This document shows, one piece after another, positions 8,793-17,187 of a stretch of DNA of 64,000 nucleotides. The notes under the pieces were generated by a model. The model saw only the letters and a list, made by a program, of their open reading frames with translations, did no database searches and had not been told where the DNA came from. Within the stretch, counting starts at the first letter, position 1, and each line of letters starts with the position of its first letter. Position numbers and translations under genes: made by a program. The stretch is from Levilactobacillus brevis (GTDB taxonomy: Bacteria; Bacillota; Bacilli; Lactobacillales; Lactobacillaceae), in NCBI GenBank assembly GCA_021383565.1, contig CP079699.1, forward strand, positions 558,001 to 622,000, in the 5' to 3' direction.

Positions 8793-10436
8793 ATGTCGGC
8801 AAGGTCTGATCATACAGGAAATCAAACCGTGAGTGCACAGGATCAAATGGTCGCGGGCTCCGCATGGATGACGGCCGGGAGTATTTTTTCTCGGATTCTC
8901 GGGGCAATCTATATTGTGCCGTGGAGCATCTGGTTCGGCTCATTCTTCCTGCAAGCCAATGCGCTATACGGGAAGGGCTATAACATCTATAGTTTCTTCT
9001 TGATTGCGGCGATTGCAGGGGTGCCGTCTGCCATTGCCAAGCAGGTGGCCCACTATAACGCGTTGAATGAATACGGCATCAGTGTGCGGTTGTACAAGCG
9101 AGGACTGGTCATTGCCGTTCTCACGGGAGTCAGCATTGCCCTGCTACTATTCTTGGGCGCACCGTTATTTACCGGTGGCGATAAGCACCTGATTCCTGTG
9201 TTGCACTCGTTGGCGTGGGCCATCCTCATCATTCCCACGATGAGCCTGACACGGGGATACTTCCAAGGCTTCCAACAGATGGCCCCCTCGGCTATATCTC
9301 AGTTTGCCGAACAGCTTGCCCGGGTGGCCTACATGCTACTAACGGCCTTTATCATCATGGACGTGATGAAGGGCGACTGGGTAGCCGCCGTGTCGCAATC
9401 CACATTGGCCGCTGCGGTCGGAGCCCTGTGTGGCCTGATTGTCTTGGGCGTCTACTACTGGCGCCGGCGGGATTACTTCCGTGGCTTGGTCGCGGGCAGT
9501 AACGAAGAACTCGTGGTGCCGGCTAAGCAACTCTACAAAGAAATTATCGCGCAGGCCGTGCCGTTTATCATCTTAGGGGCCGGGATTACCATCTTCCAGT
9601 TGATTGACCAGTACACCTTTGCCCCCATCATGCACCTGGCCGGTCACTACTCGGACGTCTACCTGAACGACTTGTTCGCGCTGTTTGGCGTGAATGCCAA
9701 CAAATTAATTATGATTACCATTTCCCTCTCCTCGGCACTGGCCGTTACCGTCGTGCCGTTGTTATCGGAGGCTTACACCCGTGGCAATAAGCGGGAAATT
9801 TCCGGCCAGTTGACCAATGCTTTCTTGATGTTTGAATTCGTCATGTTGCCAGCTGCGTTGGGAATGGCGGCCGTAGCGCGTCCGTTGAACATTGTGTTCT
9901 ACGGGCAAACGCAGGAGGCCTTGGGATCGTCAATTCTGGCGTTTTCCTCGTATCTGTCCATCCTGCTGGGACTGTACACGGTGGTTGCCGCACTCATGCA
10001 AGGAATCTCGCAAAATCGGCGGGCTGTCCACTACTTTGCGGTCGGTACCGTGGTGAAGTTTATCGTTCAGTGGCCACTGGTCTACTTCCTGGGCGCTTTC
10101 GGTCCCTTGGTGGCGACCGGAATTGGTCTACTGGTAACCTGTTACCTGATTATTCATTCGCTGGACGTGCAGTTTGGGATTAATTACGCCACGATTGCTA
10201 AGAAGACCAACGGCATCCTGTTGGCTTCTCTGGGGACGTTTGCGATTGCCCGGGTTGTCGTGATGCTGGGCAGTCTGCTCGGTAGCAATGGCCGGGTGAT
10301 TAGCTTCACCGTGACGGCGATTGCGGCCGTTCTGGGGGGCTATTTCTACGTTTATCTGATGTTAAAGAGTCGCCTAGCCGATGCGATCATTGGGGATCGC
10401 GTGGCCGGCTTACGGCGGCGGTTGCACATTCGTTAG
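8793..10436 (+). CDS. ytgP: Polysaccharide/lipid II-type flippase, MurJ/SpoVB-like (YtgP)
   Basis: A 547-residue polytopic membrane protein of the MOP superfamily with about 14 membrane segments. The N-terminus GSAWMTAGSIFSRILGAIY and the later FSSYLSILLGLYTVVAALM are typical of the SpoVB/MurJ-like group. YtgP of Bacillus, also called Amj-independent MurJ, moves lipid-linked peptidoglycan precursors across the membrane; the same role is likely here. I prefer the ATG at 8793 (AGGG six bases upstream) over a GTG at 8775. A pseudouridine-synthase-like gene follows 12 bases downstream, the same pairing as ytgP-ytzG in Bacillus. Confidence 0.85.
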   Translation: MSARSDHTGNQTVSAQDQMVAGSAWMTAGSIFSRILGAIYIVPWSIWFGSFFLQANALYGKGYNIYSFFLIAAIAGVPSAIAKQVAHYNALNEYGISVRLYKRGLVIAVLTGVSIALLLFLGAPLFTGGDKHLIPVLHSLAWAILIIPTMSLTRGYFQGFQQMAPSAISQFAEQLARVAYMLLTAFIIMDVMKGDWVAAVSQSTLAAAVGALCGLIVLGVYYWRRRDYFRGLVAGSNEELVVPAKQLYKEIIAQAVPFIILGAGITIFQLIDQYTFAPIMHLAGHYSDVYLNDLFALFGVNANKLIMITISLSSALAVTVVPLLSEAYTRGNKREISGQLTNAFLMFEFVMLPAALGMAAVARPLNIVFYGQTQEALGSSILAFSSYLSILLGLYTVVAALMQGISQNRRAVHYFAVGTVVKFIVQWPLVYFLGAFGPLVATGIGLLVTCYLIIHSLDVQFGINYATIAKKTNGILLASLGTFAIARVVVMLGSLLGSNGRVISFTVTAIAAVLGGYFYVYLMLKSRLADAIIGDRVAGLRRRLHIR

Positions 10437-10448
10437 GAGGCAATTGCG

Positions 10449-11147
10449 ATGAATATTGAACGTTATTTAAACGATCATCGGCAGGGCACGCCGCGACAGA
10501 TCTTGCGTTTATTGCGGCAGGGCCGGGTTACCGTCAATGACGCACCCATCGATTCGCCTCTGGCAACGGTGGCGAAGGCCGACCAAGTCCGTGTGGATGG
10601 GATGACCGTCACGGGGCGGCAACCGCAGTATCTGTTGTTCAATAAGCCGATTGGATTTCAGCTGAGTATGGACCCGACCAGTGCCCACAGTCTGGGCAGT
10701 TTACTTAATGCGTTGGATCAGGTGCGACCGCTAAAGGCGTTGGCCGATCTTCCTAAAGAAGCAACCGGATTAGTGATTGCCAGCGACGATGACCATTTTC
10801 TGGCCGACGTCGAGGCTCAGGAGTGGGTCAGCACCTTACGCTGTCAGCTCAGCGGGAGTGTGACCCAGTTGCCGAGTCTGGAAAGCGACCTCACGTTTGA
10901 ATGGGTTCACGTGGTGCCGGATGATGTGCATCAGCTGACTCACGTGACGGTGCGGACGCGTGACCTCACGGCGGCACTGACGATTCTGCTGGATCTGAAA
11001 CACTTGAATGGCCCGGTCAGTCGCGTAGCGTATGGCCCACTGCAGTTGCCGGTCGATCTGTCCGTGGCATCCTATCGGGGGCTATTTCCCATCGAAATTG
11101 ATGACTTGAACGGACCGCTAGACACGGACCTTGAACCACACGATTGA
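10449..11147 (+). CDS. RsuA-family pseudouridine synthase-like protein, probably inactive
   Basis: 232 residues: an N-terminal S4 RNA-binding domain (about 1-55) and a pseudouridine-synthase fold with the LFNKPIGF motif near residues 63-70. The catalytic motif of the family, GRLDxxTxGL, reads ADLPKEATGL at 99-108, so the catalytic aspartate position is Pro102 and the conserved Thr is Ala105. The C-terminal QVRRM segment is also not recognisable. It starts at ATG 10449 behind AGGAGG and is likely co-transcribed with the flippase gene. It may be an RNA-binding relic; catalytic loss is inferred from alignment by eye. Confidence 0.75.
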   Translation: MNIERYLNDHRQGTPRQILRLLRQGRVTVNDAPIDSPLATVAKADQVRVDGMTVTGRQPQYLLFNKPIGFQLSMDPTSAHSLGSLLNALDQVRPLKALADLPKEATGLVIASDDDHFLADVEAQEWVSTLRCQLSGSVTQLPSLESDLTFEWVHVVPDDVHQLTHVTVRTRDLTAALTILLDLKHLNGPVSRVAYGPLQLPVDLSVASYRGLFPIEIDDLNGPLDTDLEPHD

Positions 11148-11149
11148 CG

Positions 11150-11429
11150 AACCGCCTTACCGTTCGCCAAATTTGGTCTGGAACGCGGTGGGCAGGACGG
11201 GAAAAGCCAAAGGGCAGTCTTTTTCCTCGCTTTGAGCCGATGACCCACGGCTGAGACCAAGTTTGACTCACTCACGGCTAAACGAGGTGTATCCGTTAAA
11301 CGGGCTGAACGTTGCCACGTCAGCGATGTCACCGCGTATCCAGTGGTTTTCAGCCGCAAGCGGCCATTTAATGGCGGTAAACCCTGCTAGCTGGGGACTG
11401 GAACGTATTCGCAAGCTCTCAACCTTCAG
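11150..11429 (+). mobile_element. Intergenic cloverleaf repeat, copy C (left end and two hairpins lost)
   Basis: It begins just after the stop codon of the RsuA-like gene. The closing helix is 11169-11179 with 11254-11264, and one hairpin (11200-11206/11219-11226) remains. The other two hairpins are deleted between short CCC-containing segments. The right end TCAACCTTCAG is present and the left inverted repeat is missing. Confidence 0.75.
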
Positions 11430-11444
11430 GTAGTAAGATAAATG

Positions 11445-11482
11445 AAAATGGACGACAGCCAAATAGACTGTTGTCCATTTTT
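11445..11482. terminator. Bidirectional terminator between the RsuA-like gene and nnrD
   Basis: AAAATGGAC and GTCCATTTT form the stem base, with ACAG/CTGT further in. T-runs lie on both strands between the convergent genes. Confidence 0.8.
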
Positions 11483-11562
11483 TATCAGATTCGGCTGGCT
11501 TTTGACGCATGTTTCAGCTGTTAACGTGGCAGGCGACGCGGTGTCGTCTACATTCACGATAC

Positions 11563-12393
11563 TTAGACTAATGCCTCGTGGGTCTTCATGAAGTGGGGCA
11601 GTTCATCAATAATCTGGTGAGGCAAGACCACGTACTGCCGCTGAGCGAGTTCCTCGGCAATGGCACTGTGACTATAGACCGCGGCAAGCACAGCGTCGGT
11701 GCGATCCGCAAACTGGGCGACGAAACCGCCGACCATACCGGCCAAGGTGTCCCCCATGCCGCCGGTTGCCTGGGCGGGGGTTCCCAGCGGATTTTCGTAG
11801 ACGGCCGTGGGCGTGTAGATCTGCGTACGGTGGGACTTGACGATGACCGTGGCGTTTAGCTGCTGCACCGCGGGTTGATTACGGGCTACCGTTTGGTCGG
11901 CAATGGCGATGCCACTGAGGCGCTGCCATTCCATCTGATGGGGGGTAAAGATCAGGTGGGCGTCTGGGAGTGGGAGCCGGTGTTGGGCGATCAGGGTGAT
12001 GGCGGAACCGTCGATAACGATCGTCTGGGTGGGCTTAAGGATGTCGAAAACGGTGTTGAGGGCCTGCAAACCGGCCGCATCAGTGCCCAATCCCGGGCCA
12101 ATCACGACCACATCGGCTGAAGTGGTCAAAGATTTGATTTGCTCATGATCGTTCATGTCCGCGAACATGGCTTCGGGTAGGCGGGCGTGCAAACTGGTTT
12201 GATTGCTGGCGTCGGTAATAGTGGTAACCAGCCCAGCACCGGCGTATACGGCGGCCGCACTCGCCATGAGAATGGCACCACCGAAGTTGCGGTTGCCTCC
12301 GATGAGAGTGACCCGGCCGTAAGTCCCCTTATAGCTGTCAGCGGGGCGCTGGCGGATGGTTTTGGTGAGAATGGATTGCGAGAGCGTTTCCAT
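11563..12393 (-). CDS. nnrD: ADP/ATP-dependent NAD(P)H-hydrate dehydratase
   Basis: A 276-residue ribokinase-fold enzyme of the YjeF C-terminal family that repairs hydrated NAD(P)H using ADP or ATP. Visible motifs are KGTYGRVTLIGG at the N-terminus, VIGPGLGTD in the middle, FTPHQMEW, and the anionic-hole/active-site segment ATGGMGDTLAG with its aspartate near residue 230. No epimerase (NnrE) domain is fused, as usual in lactobacilli. The start ATG at 12393 has a clear GAGGAGG. It is monocistronic and convergent with the RsuA-like gene. Confidence 0.92.
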   Translation of the reverse strand: METLSQSILTKTIRQRPADSYKGTYGRVTLIGGNRNFGGAILMASAAAVYAGAGLVTTITDASNQTSLHARLPEAMFADMNDHEQIKSLTTSADVVVIGPGLGTDAAGLQALNTVFDILKPTQTIVIDGSAITLIAQHRLPLPDAHLIFTPHQMEWQRLSGIAIADQTVARNQPAVQQLNATVIVKSHRTQIYTPTAVYENPLGTPAQATGGMGDTLAGMVGGFVAQFADRTDAVLAAVYSHSAIAEELAQRQYVVLPHQIIDELPHFMKTHEALV

Positions 12394-12454
12394 GTGAATT
12401 CCTCCTCAAAATTGATTTCGCTTTCAGTATAGCATTTTAGTGGTGGAAAACGGC

Positions 12455-12482
12455 TTACAATTCGGCTACGTTATGCTAGAAT
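12455..12482 (+). promoter_or_regulatory. Promoter of pepV
   Basis: TTACAA and TAGAAT are spaced by 16 bases, about 60 bases before the start codon. Confidence 0.5.
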
Positions 12483-12542
12483 TAAAATTAAGTATACTTT
12501 GGACAGTGTTGTGGTCCGAAAAAATTATAAGGAGGTCCAATC

Positions 12543-13943
12543 ATGGCAATTGATTGGCAACAGTTATCTGAACAGTACCGCGAGGACTATGTCGCTGACC
12601 TGACGATGTTAGTCGGCATCGACAGTGCCCGCGATGATTCCAAGGCAACCGCAGACTATCCCCTCGGACCCGGTCCGGCCAAAGCCTTAATCGCATTCTT
12701 AGGATTAGCTGAACGCGACGGCTTCACGGTCAAGAACCTCGATAATTTAGTGGGTTACGTGGAATATGGTGAGGGTGATGAGACGCTGGCCATTCTGGGT
12801 CACGCCGACACCATGCCCGGTGGTAAGGGCTGGCACACCGATCCCTTCACGCTAACCAAAAAGGATGGCAACCTGTATGGTCGGGGAACGTCTGACGATA
12901 AGGGACCAGCACTAGCTGCCTACTACGGCTTAAAGATGATGAAGGATCAAGGCATCAAGCCAACCAAGAAGATTCGCTTCATCATTGGGACTGACGAAGA
13001 AAGCGATTGGACGGGGATGCACCACTACCTCGACTTAGAACCTGCACCAACCTTGGGCTTCTCACCCGATGCCGAATTCCCGTTAATCAACGGTGAAAAA
13101 GGTAATGTGACCTTTGAAAGCCACTTTGGTGGGGCCAACGGTGGCACGGCGACGTTGCATGAATTCGATGCTGGTCTGCGGGAAAACATGGTGCCGCGGG
13201 ATGCCGAAGCGACGGTAACCACCGCCGATGCCGATCAGATGATGGCCGACTTCACGACTTTTGTGGATCAAGCACCGGTCACTGGGACGGTTGAACAGGC
13301 TGCGGATGGGTTGCATTTCCAAGTCATCGGTAAGGCCGCGCACGGGATGGAACCCAAGAACGGAATTAACGCCGGGACGTATCTGGCTACCTTCTTGACG
13401 AGCTACGACTTTGGTGGGGACGCCGAGGACTTCCTGTCATTCTTAGCGGACGCCTTACACGACGATTCACGGGCGCATAAACTAGGCTTGAACTTTAACG
13501 ATTCAGTTATGGGCGACCTCACCATGAACGTGGGGATTATGACCTTTACCGCCGATAAGGGTGGTCTGGTCAATACCAACTTCCGCTACCCAACGGGGAT
13601 TGGTGCCGCCGAAATCTTAGTTGGCCTGCAGAAAGCGACTGAGATGATGAATGTGGAAATCAAGCAGGGTCGCGAAATGGTTCCACATTACGTGGACCCA
13701 AGTGATCCCATCGTCACGACGCTGATGGACGTTTACCGGGAACAAACCGGTGATACGACCGCTCAGCCGGAAGTCGTGGGTGGTGGCACTTACGGTCGGT
13801 TAATGAAGCGTGGCGTGGCCTTTGGGGCATTGTTCCCCGGCACGGCCGACACCATGCATCAAGCCGACGAATTTCAACCAGAAGATGATTTAATTAAGGC
13901 GATGTCCATTTATGGGCAGGCGACCTATGAGTTAACGAAATAG
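12543..13943 (+). CDS. pepV: Dipeptidase PepV (M20 family)
   Basis: A 466-residue dinuclear zinc peptidase that cleaves a wide range of dipeptides in the cytoplasm. Metal-site motifs are GHADTMPGG (His/Asp) near residue 86, GRGTSDDKGP near 117, GTDEESDW with the catalytic glutamate near 150, and GTADTMHQADE at the C-terminal end. A lid domain lies between about 200 and 350. Length and motifs match lactobacillar PepV. AAGGAGG precedes the ATG. A universal stress protein gene follows after 34 bases and may be co-transcribed. Confidence 0.95.
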   Translation: MAIDWQQLSEQYREDYVADLTMLVGIDSARDDSKATADYPLGPGPAKALIAFLGLAERDGFTVKNLDNLVGYVEYGEGDETLAILGHADTMPGGKGWHTDPFTLTKKDGNLYGRGTSDDKGPALAAYYGLKMMKDQGIKPTKKIRFIIGTDEESDWTGMHHYLDLEPAPTLGFSPDAEFPLINGEKGNVTFESHFGGANGGTATLHEFDAGLRENMVPRDAEATVTTADADQMMADFTTFVDQAPVTGTVEQAADGLHFQVIGKAAHGMEPKNGINAGTYLATFLTSYDFGGDAEDFLSFLADALHDDSRAHKLGLNFNDSVMGDLTMNVGIMTFTADKGGLVNTNFRYPTGIGAAEILVGLQKATEMMNVEIKQGREMVPHYVDPSDPIVTTLMDVYREQTGDTTAQPEVVGGGTYGRLMKRGVAFGALFPGTADTMHQADEFQPEDDLIKAMSIYGQATYELTK

Positions 13944-13977
13944 GGTTGCGAGAAGCACCCACAAGGGAGTGGTAAAG

Positions 13978-14475
13978 ATGTCCGAACGCTACGAGCGAAT
14001 TCTAGTGGGGGTGGACGGTTCCCGGCAAGCTAAACGCGCGGTGGAAAAAGCCATTGCGGTTGCTGTCAGAAACGAAGCTGATTTGATCATTGTCACCATC
14101 ATGACGGGTGGCGATTATGTGGGAATCGGCAACAATACCAAGGTCGGTTTCGGCTTTGTTGATCAAGAGGTTATGGATGAGGCCCGCCAACGTTCGGAAC
14201 AGACCGTCGACGCATACCGGAAACAAGCGGAGGAAGCTGGCGTTAAGCACGTTGAGACGTCCGTATTTTACGGGCACCCCAACATCGACTTGGCCAAGAC
14301 CTTACCGCAAGAGTACGGGGCCGATCTGATCATGATTGGGGCGATTGGCTCCAACGTGGTCGAACGGATGTTGATGGGGTCGACTGCGAGCGCGGTGGTG
14401 GCCAATGCCGTGACCGACGTGCTGATTGTGCGCACCGACCTGCAGAATCATTCCACCAAGTTTAAACACATTTAG
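13978..14475 (+). CDS. Universal stress protein, UspA family
   Basis: A 165-residue single-domain Usp. The N-terminus ILVGVDGSRQAKRAVEKAI is followed by a C-terminal nucleotide-binding segment GAIGSNVVERMLMGSTASAV, the ATP-binding type of motif. Role by family: a stress-related nucleotide-binding protein of unclear biochemical function. ATG 13978 is preceded by GGGAG at the right distance; an upstream GTG in frame at 13969 is less likely. Confidence 0.88.
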   Translation: MSERYERILVGVDGSRQAKRAVEKAIAVAVRNEADLIIVTIMTGGDYVGIGNNTKVGFGFVDQEVMDEARQRSEQTVDAYRKQAEEAGVKHVETSVFYGHPNIDLAKTLPQEYGADLIMIGAIGSNVVERMLMGSTASAVVANAVTDVLIVRTDLQNHSTKFKHI

Positions 14476-14487
14476 GTTTTGTTCAGA

Positions 14488-14518
14488 AAAGGGTCGTCCG
14501 ATTGCGGGCGGCCTTTTT
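14488..14518 (+). terminator. Terminator of pepV-usp
   Basis: GGTCGTCCG pairs with CGGGCGGCC around an ATTG loop and is followed by five T residues. Confidence 0.85.
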
Positions 14519-14536
14519 GAGTGGGCTACTTATTAC

Positions 14537-15016
14537 CTAAAGGTTGAAAGCTGGGAAACAGCTAGAATCCTTAGTGTGACAAGGATAACGCCCACTATAA
14601 TAGGGTAGTGGTGTGCTGGCCGCCTTACTGTTCGCCAAATTTAGTCTGGATCACGGTGGGAAGGATCGGACCAAGCCAAAGGGCGGTCTTGTCCCTCGCT
14701 TTGAGCCGTCAGCCCGCGTCTCAAAGACGCCATTTTCCAAGCAAAACACTTGGAAAATCCCACGGCTGAGACCAAATTTGACGCACTCACGGCTAAACGA
14801 GGTGTGTCGGTTAAACTGGCTGAACGTTGCCACACCAGCGATGTTGCCGCGTATCCAGTGGTCTTCAGCCATCGTAACCGGAGGTAGCCAGAGGTGGAGG
14901 TAGCCGTGACAGCGCCGGAATCTCTGGCAGCCGCAGGTGGTGTTGATGACTAATTTAATTGCGGTAAACCTTGCCAGCTGGGGACTGGGGCGTGTTTGCA
15001 AACTTTCAACCTTCAG
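14537..15016 (+). mobile_element. Intergenic cloverleaf repeat, copy D (most complete copy)
   Basis: A 480-bp non-coding element. The ends CTAAAGGTTGAAAG and (reverse complement of the right end) CTGAAGGTTGAAAG match at 13 of 14 bases. A perfect direct repeat TTATTAC flanks it at 14530-14536 and 15017-15023. The core cloverleaf has closing helix 14637-14647/14769-14779 and hairpins 14668-14675/14688-14694, 14699-14705/14720-14726 and 14732-14741/14749-14758. A second module of about 220 bp follows, shared with copies C, E, F and G. No transposase is encoded. Confidence 0.85.
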
Positions 15017-15091
15017 TTATTACTAATGTAATTTAGGCTGATTTTGTTGCATATCTATCGGTGGCTTAAGTCTTTCTTAGAGTTTGGGGCT

Positions 15092-15283
15092 TCATCGTCC
15101 AGAATGGTCGGGCCGAAGAAGAGCGATGCTGAGGGCGTTCAAGCCAACCGTGAAGAGTAGCGCGCTAAGTGTGAGACCCAATAACGAGCGCGTAGAAGAA
15201 TTGAGCCAAAATAAACTCAGACTGGTGACACCTAGCCAAAAATGATAGTCTCTGAAGAATTGCTTGTTGATGGTCCATTTCAT
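15092..15283 (-). CDS. Small two-pass membrane protein
   Basis: 63 residues, no family recognised. Two hydrophobic stretches (about 14-29 and 33-53) make a membrane hairpin with short polar ends. ATG 15283 is chosen because AAGGAG lies 9 bases upstream; a TTG three codons earlier is also in frame. A TATACT box lies upstream on the minus strand at about 15340. It may be a genuine small protein, but nothing beyond topology supports a role. Confidence 0.5.
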   Translation of the reverse strand: MKWTINKQFFRDYHFWLGVTSLSLFWLNSSTRSLLGLTLSALLFTVGLNALSIALLRPDHSGR

Positions 15284-15392
15284 TGTCGTCAACTCCTTGG
15301 AATCGTCAGCTACTGAGTGCTAAGCGGTCTCAGCACCGAGTATAGGCAAACGACGCGAAAGGAGAATACAAAAGTCCTCGGAAAGTTAAGTC

Positions 15393-15424
15393 AAAAAAAC
15401 GGCCGCATCGTTAAACGATGGACC
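15393..15424 (-). terminator. Terminator of the 15448-15774 gene
   Basis: On the minus strand GGTCCATCG pairs with CGATGCGGCC, followed by seven T residues. Confidence 0.85.
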
Positions 15425-15447
15425 GCAGAGTTGACGCAAGGTAAATT

Positions 15448-15774
15448 TTAAAGACGGTGAATATCGAGGACGCTACCAGTATTGGCATCGGCAACAAATT
15501 GGTATTGAACCAATTTATCATCCTCGTAGCGGGTGATGCCGCCGTAGTAGACGCGGGACTTCACCGCGAACTTCTGGAAAGGTACCGCATGTTTTTCAAT
15601 CCAGGCGCCTTCGATGGGAGATTCTTGGCGGAACTGATGCTTGACCCGTTCCAAAATATTGTCGGGGTTCAGGCGTGAGCCGCCACCAAAGAAGCGCGTG
15701 ATGAATATGCCCATGAGGCCCCCGAGTACACCGGTAAGGCTCAGTTGATAAAGTTGTCCATTTCTAGCAGTCAT
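15448..15774 (-). CDS. Small membrane-anchored PepSY-like protein
   Basis: 108 residues. One N-terminal hydrophobic segment (about 11-27) is followed by an outside-type domain with VKSRVYYGGITRYED and a last strand QFVADANTGSVLDIHRL. The VDANTG-type ending resembles PepSY/YpeB domains of small secreted proteins in Firmicutes. Role unknown; PepSY domains are thought to modulate proteases. ATG is preceded by AAGGAGG. It is monocistronic with its own terminator. Confidence 0.6.
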   Translation of the reverse strand: MTARNGQLYQLSLTGVLGGLMGIFITRFFGGGSRLNPDNILERVKHQFRQESPIEGAWIEKHAVPFQKFAVKSRVYYGGITRYEDDKLVQYQFVADANTGSVLDIHRL

Positions 15775-15839
15775 CCTACCGCCTCCTTAGCAGTTGTTTT
15801 TGTAAGACGTGTAAACGTTCTATCTGCCCCTAGTATAAC

Positions 15840-16057
15840 AATGTTTGCTGGGAAGTTCCCGTAAAAAGGCAGAAAAGTTGGGAAAACTTTGAATGGCCAG
15901 ATTGGACCGTTTAAAAACCTTGGGCGCCGCGATCAGTCGCTTGAAATTGGTCTAGATAAAAATGGGGGTCGGAGTGGGTTGGGAAAGTTCGGTCACTTCT
16001 CTTTTCGAGCGAAGATCGTTGCATTTTCGCCATTTCCGGTAATCAGGAGCTAAAGTT
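15840..16057. other. Intergenic stretch before ytpP, nothing recognised
   Basis: Between the divergent small membrane protein gene and the ytpP promoter I see no gene, repeat or clear structure. Confidence 0.5.
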
Positions 16058-16086
16058 TTGTAATCCCTCGGCCACATTGCTATAAT
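16058..16086 (+). promoter_or_regulatory. Promoter of ytpP-ytpR
   Basis: TTGTAA and TATAAT are spaced by exactly 17 bases, close to the vegetative consensus. Confidence 0.8.
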
Positions 16087-16132
16087 GATGTTTGTGTATT
16101 TTTTAAAACTTAAATAAAGGAGTGCTTACCTC

Positions 16133-16465
16133 ATGGAACAATTACCCAAAATGTCAGCTGCTGAACTGAAAGACGTCGTTAAAGACGGCAAGACCATGTT
16201 ATTCTTCTCCGCTACTTGGTGCCCGGATTGCGCCTTCATTAAACCAGCCATGCCCGACATCGAAGCTGAATATCCTGATTTTAAGTTTATCGCGGTCGAC
16301 CGTGACGAAAACATTGACCTGGCTGTCGAATTGAACGTCTTCGGCATCCCGAGCTTCATTGCCTACTCAGACGGTGAAGAAATTGGTCGGTTAGTGAACA
16401 AAGACCGTAAGACTAAGGCTGAAGTTGAAGAATTTATCAATTCATTGGCAACTAACGCCGATTAA
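16133..16465 (+). CDS. ytpP: Thioredoxin-like protein YtpP
   Basis: A 110-residue thioredoxin fold. The active-site CXXC is WCPDC at residues 29-33 rather than the WCGPC of classical thioredoxin, so its redox potential or partner may differ. The cis-proline segment GIPSFIAY is present. In Bacillus the order ytpP-ytpQ-ytpR-sftA is similar; ytpQ is missing here. The substrate is unknown. The ribosome binding site AAAGGAG is well placed. It forms an operon with ytpR, 21 bases downstream. Confidence 0.9.
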   Translation: MEQLPKMSAAELKDVVKDGKTMLFFSATWCPDCAFIKPAMPDIEAEYPDFKFIAVDRDENIDLAVELNVFGIPSFIAYSDGEEIGRLVNKDRKTKAEVEEFINSLATNAD

Positions 16466-16486
16466 AACCGTTGGAAAGGATCCCAC

Positions 16487-17125
16487 ATGTTAATTGCTAG
16501 TTACAATCCCCAAGAATTAGGGGACACTTTGATTGTTATCGTTGCGCAAGATACGGCCCAACAGGCGCACACCGTTCGCGATGGTATCGCTCGAATTTAC
16601 GATACCGAAACGGAAAAGACACTCGGCTACAACTTCTTGGCGATCTCCAAGATTTTGCCCAACATCAGTGGCAATGGCCAAGTGATGTTGACCGCTGATG
16701 ATGTTGCCGCCTTAAACGCCGCTTTGGAAGAAGCCGGGTTCAACGGTGAACTGGAGGCCCAAACGGAATCCAAGTTTATCGTGGGTTACGTCAAGTCAGC
16801 CACGCCACATCCTGATTCCGACCATTTGTTGGTCACGGAAACGGTCGTTGATAAGGACCAGTCCTTACAGATCGTCAGTGGTTCACCGAACATGCAGACC
16901 GATATCAAGGTCGTGGTTGCTAAGGTTGGTGCCATGATGCCGAATGGTCTGATTATCTGGCCTGGTGCTTTACGGGGTGTTGAAAGTGACGGGATGATCT
17001 GCTCTGGTCGCGAGTTGGGCTTAGCCAACGCGCCGCAAAAGCCAGGTGCCCTAATCTTACCGGATGACTATGAAGTTGGCGAACCGTTTGATTTTGAACG
17101 CGGTCAAACCATCTTTACGGCCTAA
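16487..17125 (+). CDS. ytpR: tRNA-binding domain protein YtpR
   Basis: 212 residues. An N-terminal DUF4479-type region is followed by a tRNA-binding OB fold (about 95-205), recognisable from FIVGYVKSATPHPDSDHLLV, IVSGSPNM and LRGVESDGMICSGREL. The fold is also present in PheT and MetRS. Function is not established; it probably binds RNA. It follows ytpP in the same transcript and ends in a strong terminator. Confidence 0.9.
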   Translation: MLIASYNPQELGDTLIVIVAQDTAQQAHTVRDGIARIYDTETEKTLGYNFLAISKILPNISGNGQVMLTADDVAALNAALEEAGFNGELEAQTESKFIVGYVKSATPHPDSDHLLVTETVVDKDQSLQIVSGSPNMQTDIKVVVAKVGAMMPNGLIIWPGALRGVESDGMICSGRELGLANAPQKPGALILPDDYEVGEPFDFERGQTIFTA

Positions 17126-17148
17126 GAATTTGCTTAAGAAATATGACG

Positions 17149-17184
17149 AAAGCGGGTTTGCCCTTGTCGGCAACCCGCTTTTTT
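17149..17184 (+). terminator. Terminator of ytpP-ytpR
   Basis: AAGCGGGTT pairs with AACCCGCTT around an inner GCC/GGC pair, followed by six T residues. Confidence 0.9.
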
Positions 17185-17187
17185 GTG

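Noticed and set aside
16487-17125. YtpR as a fragment of PheT
   Set aside because: It is a complete stand-alone protein with its own start, stop and terminator; only the tRNA-binding fold is shared.
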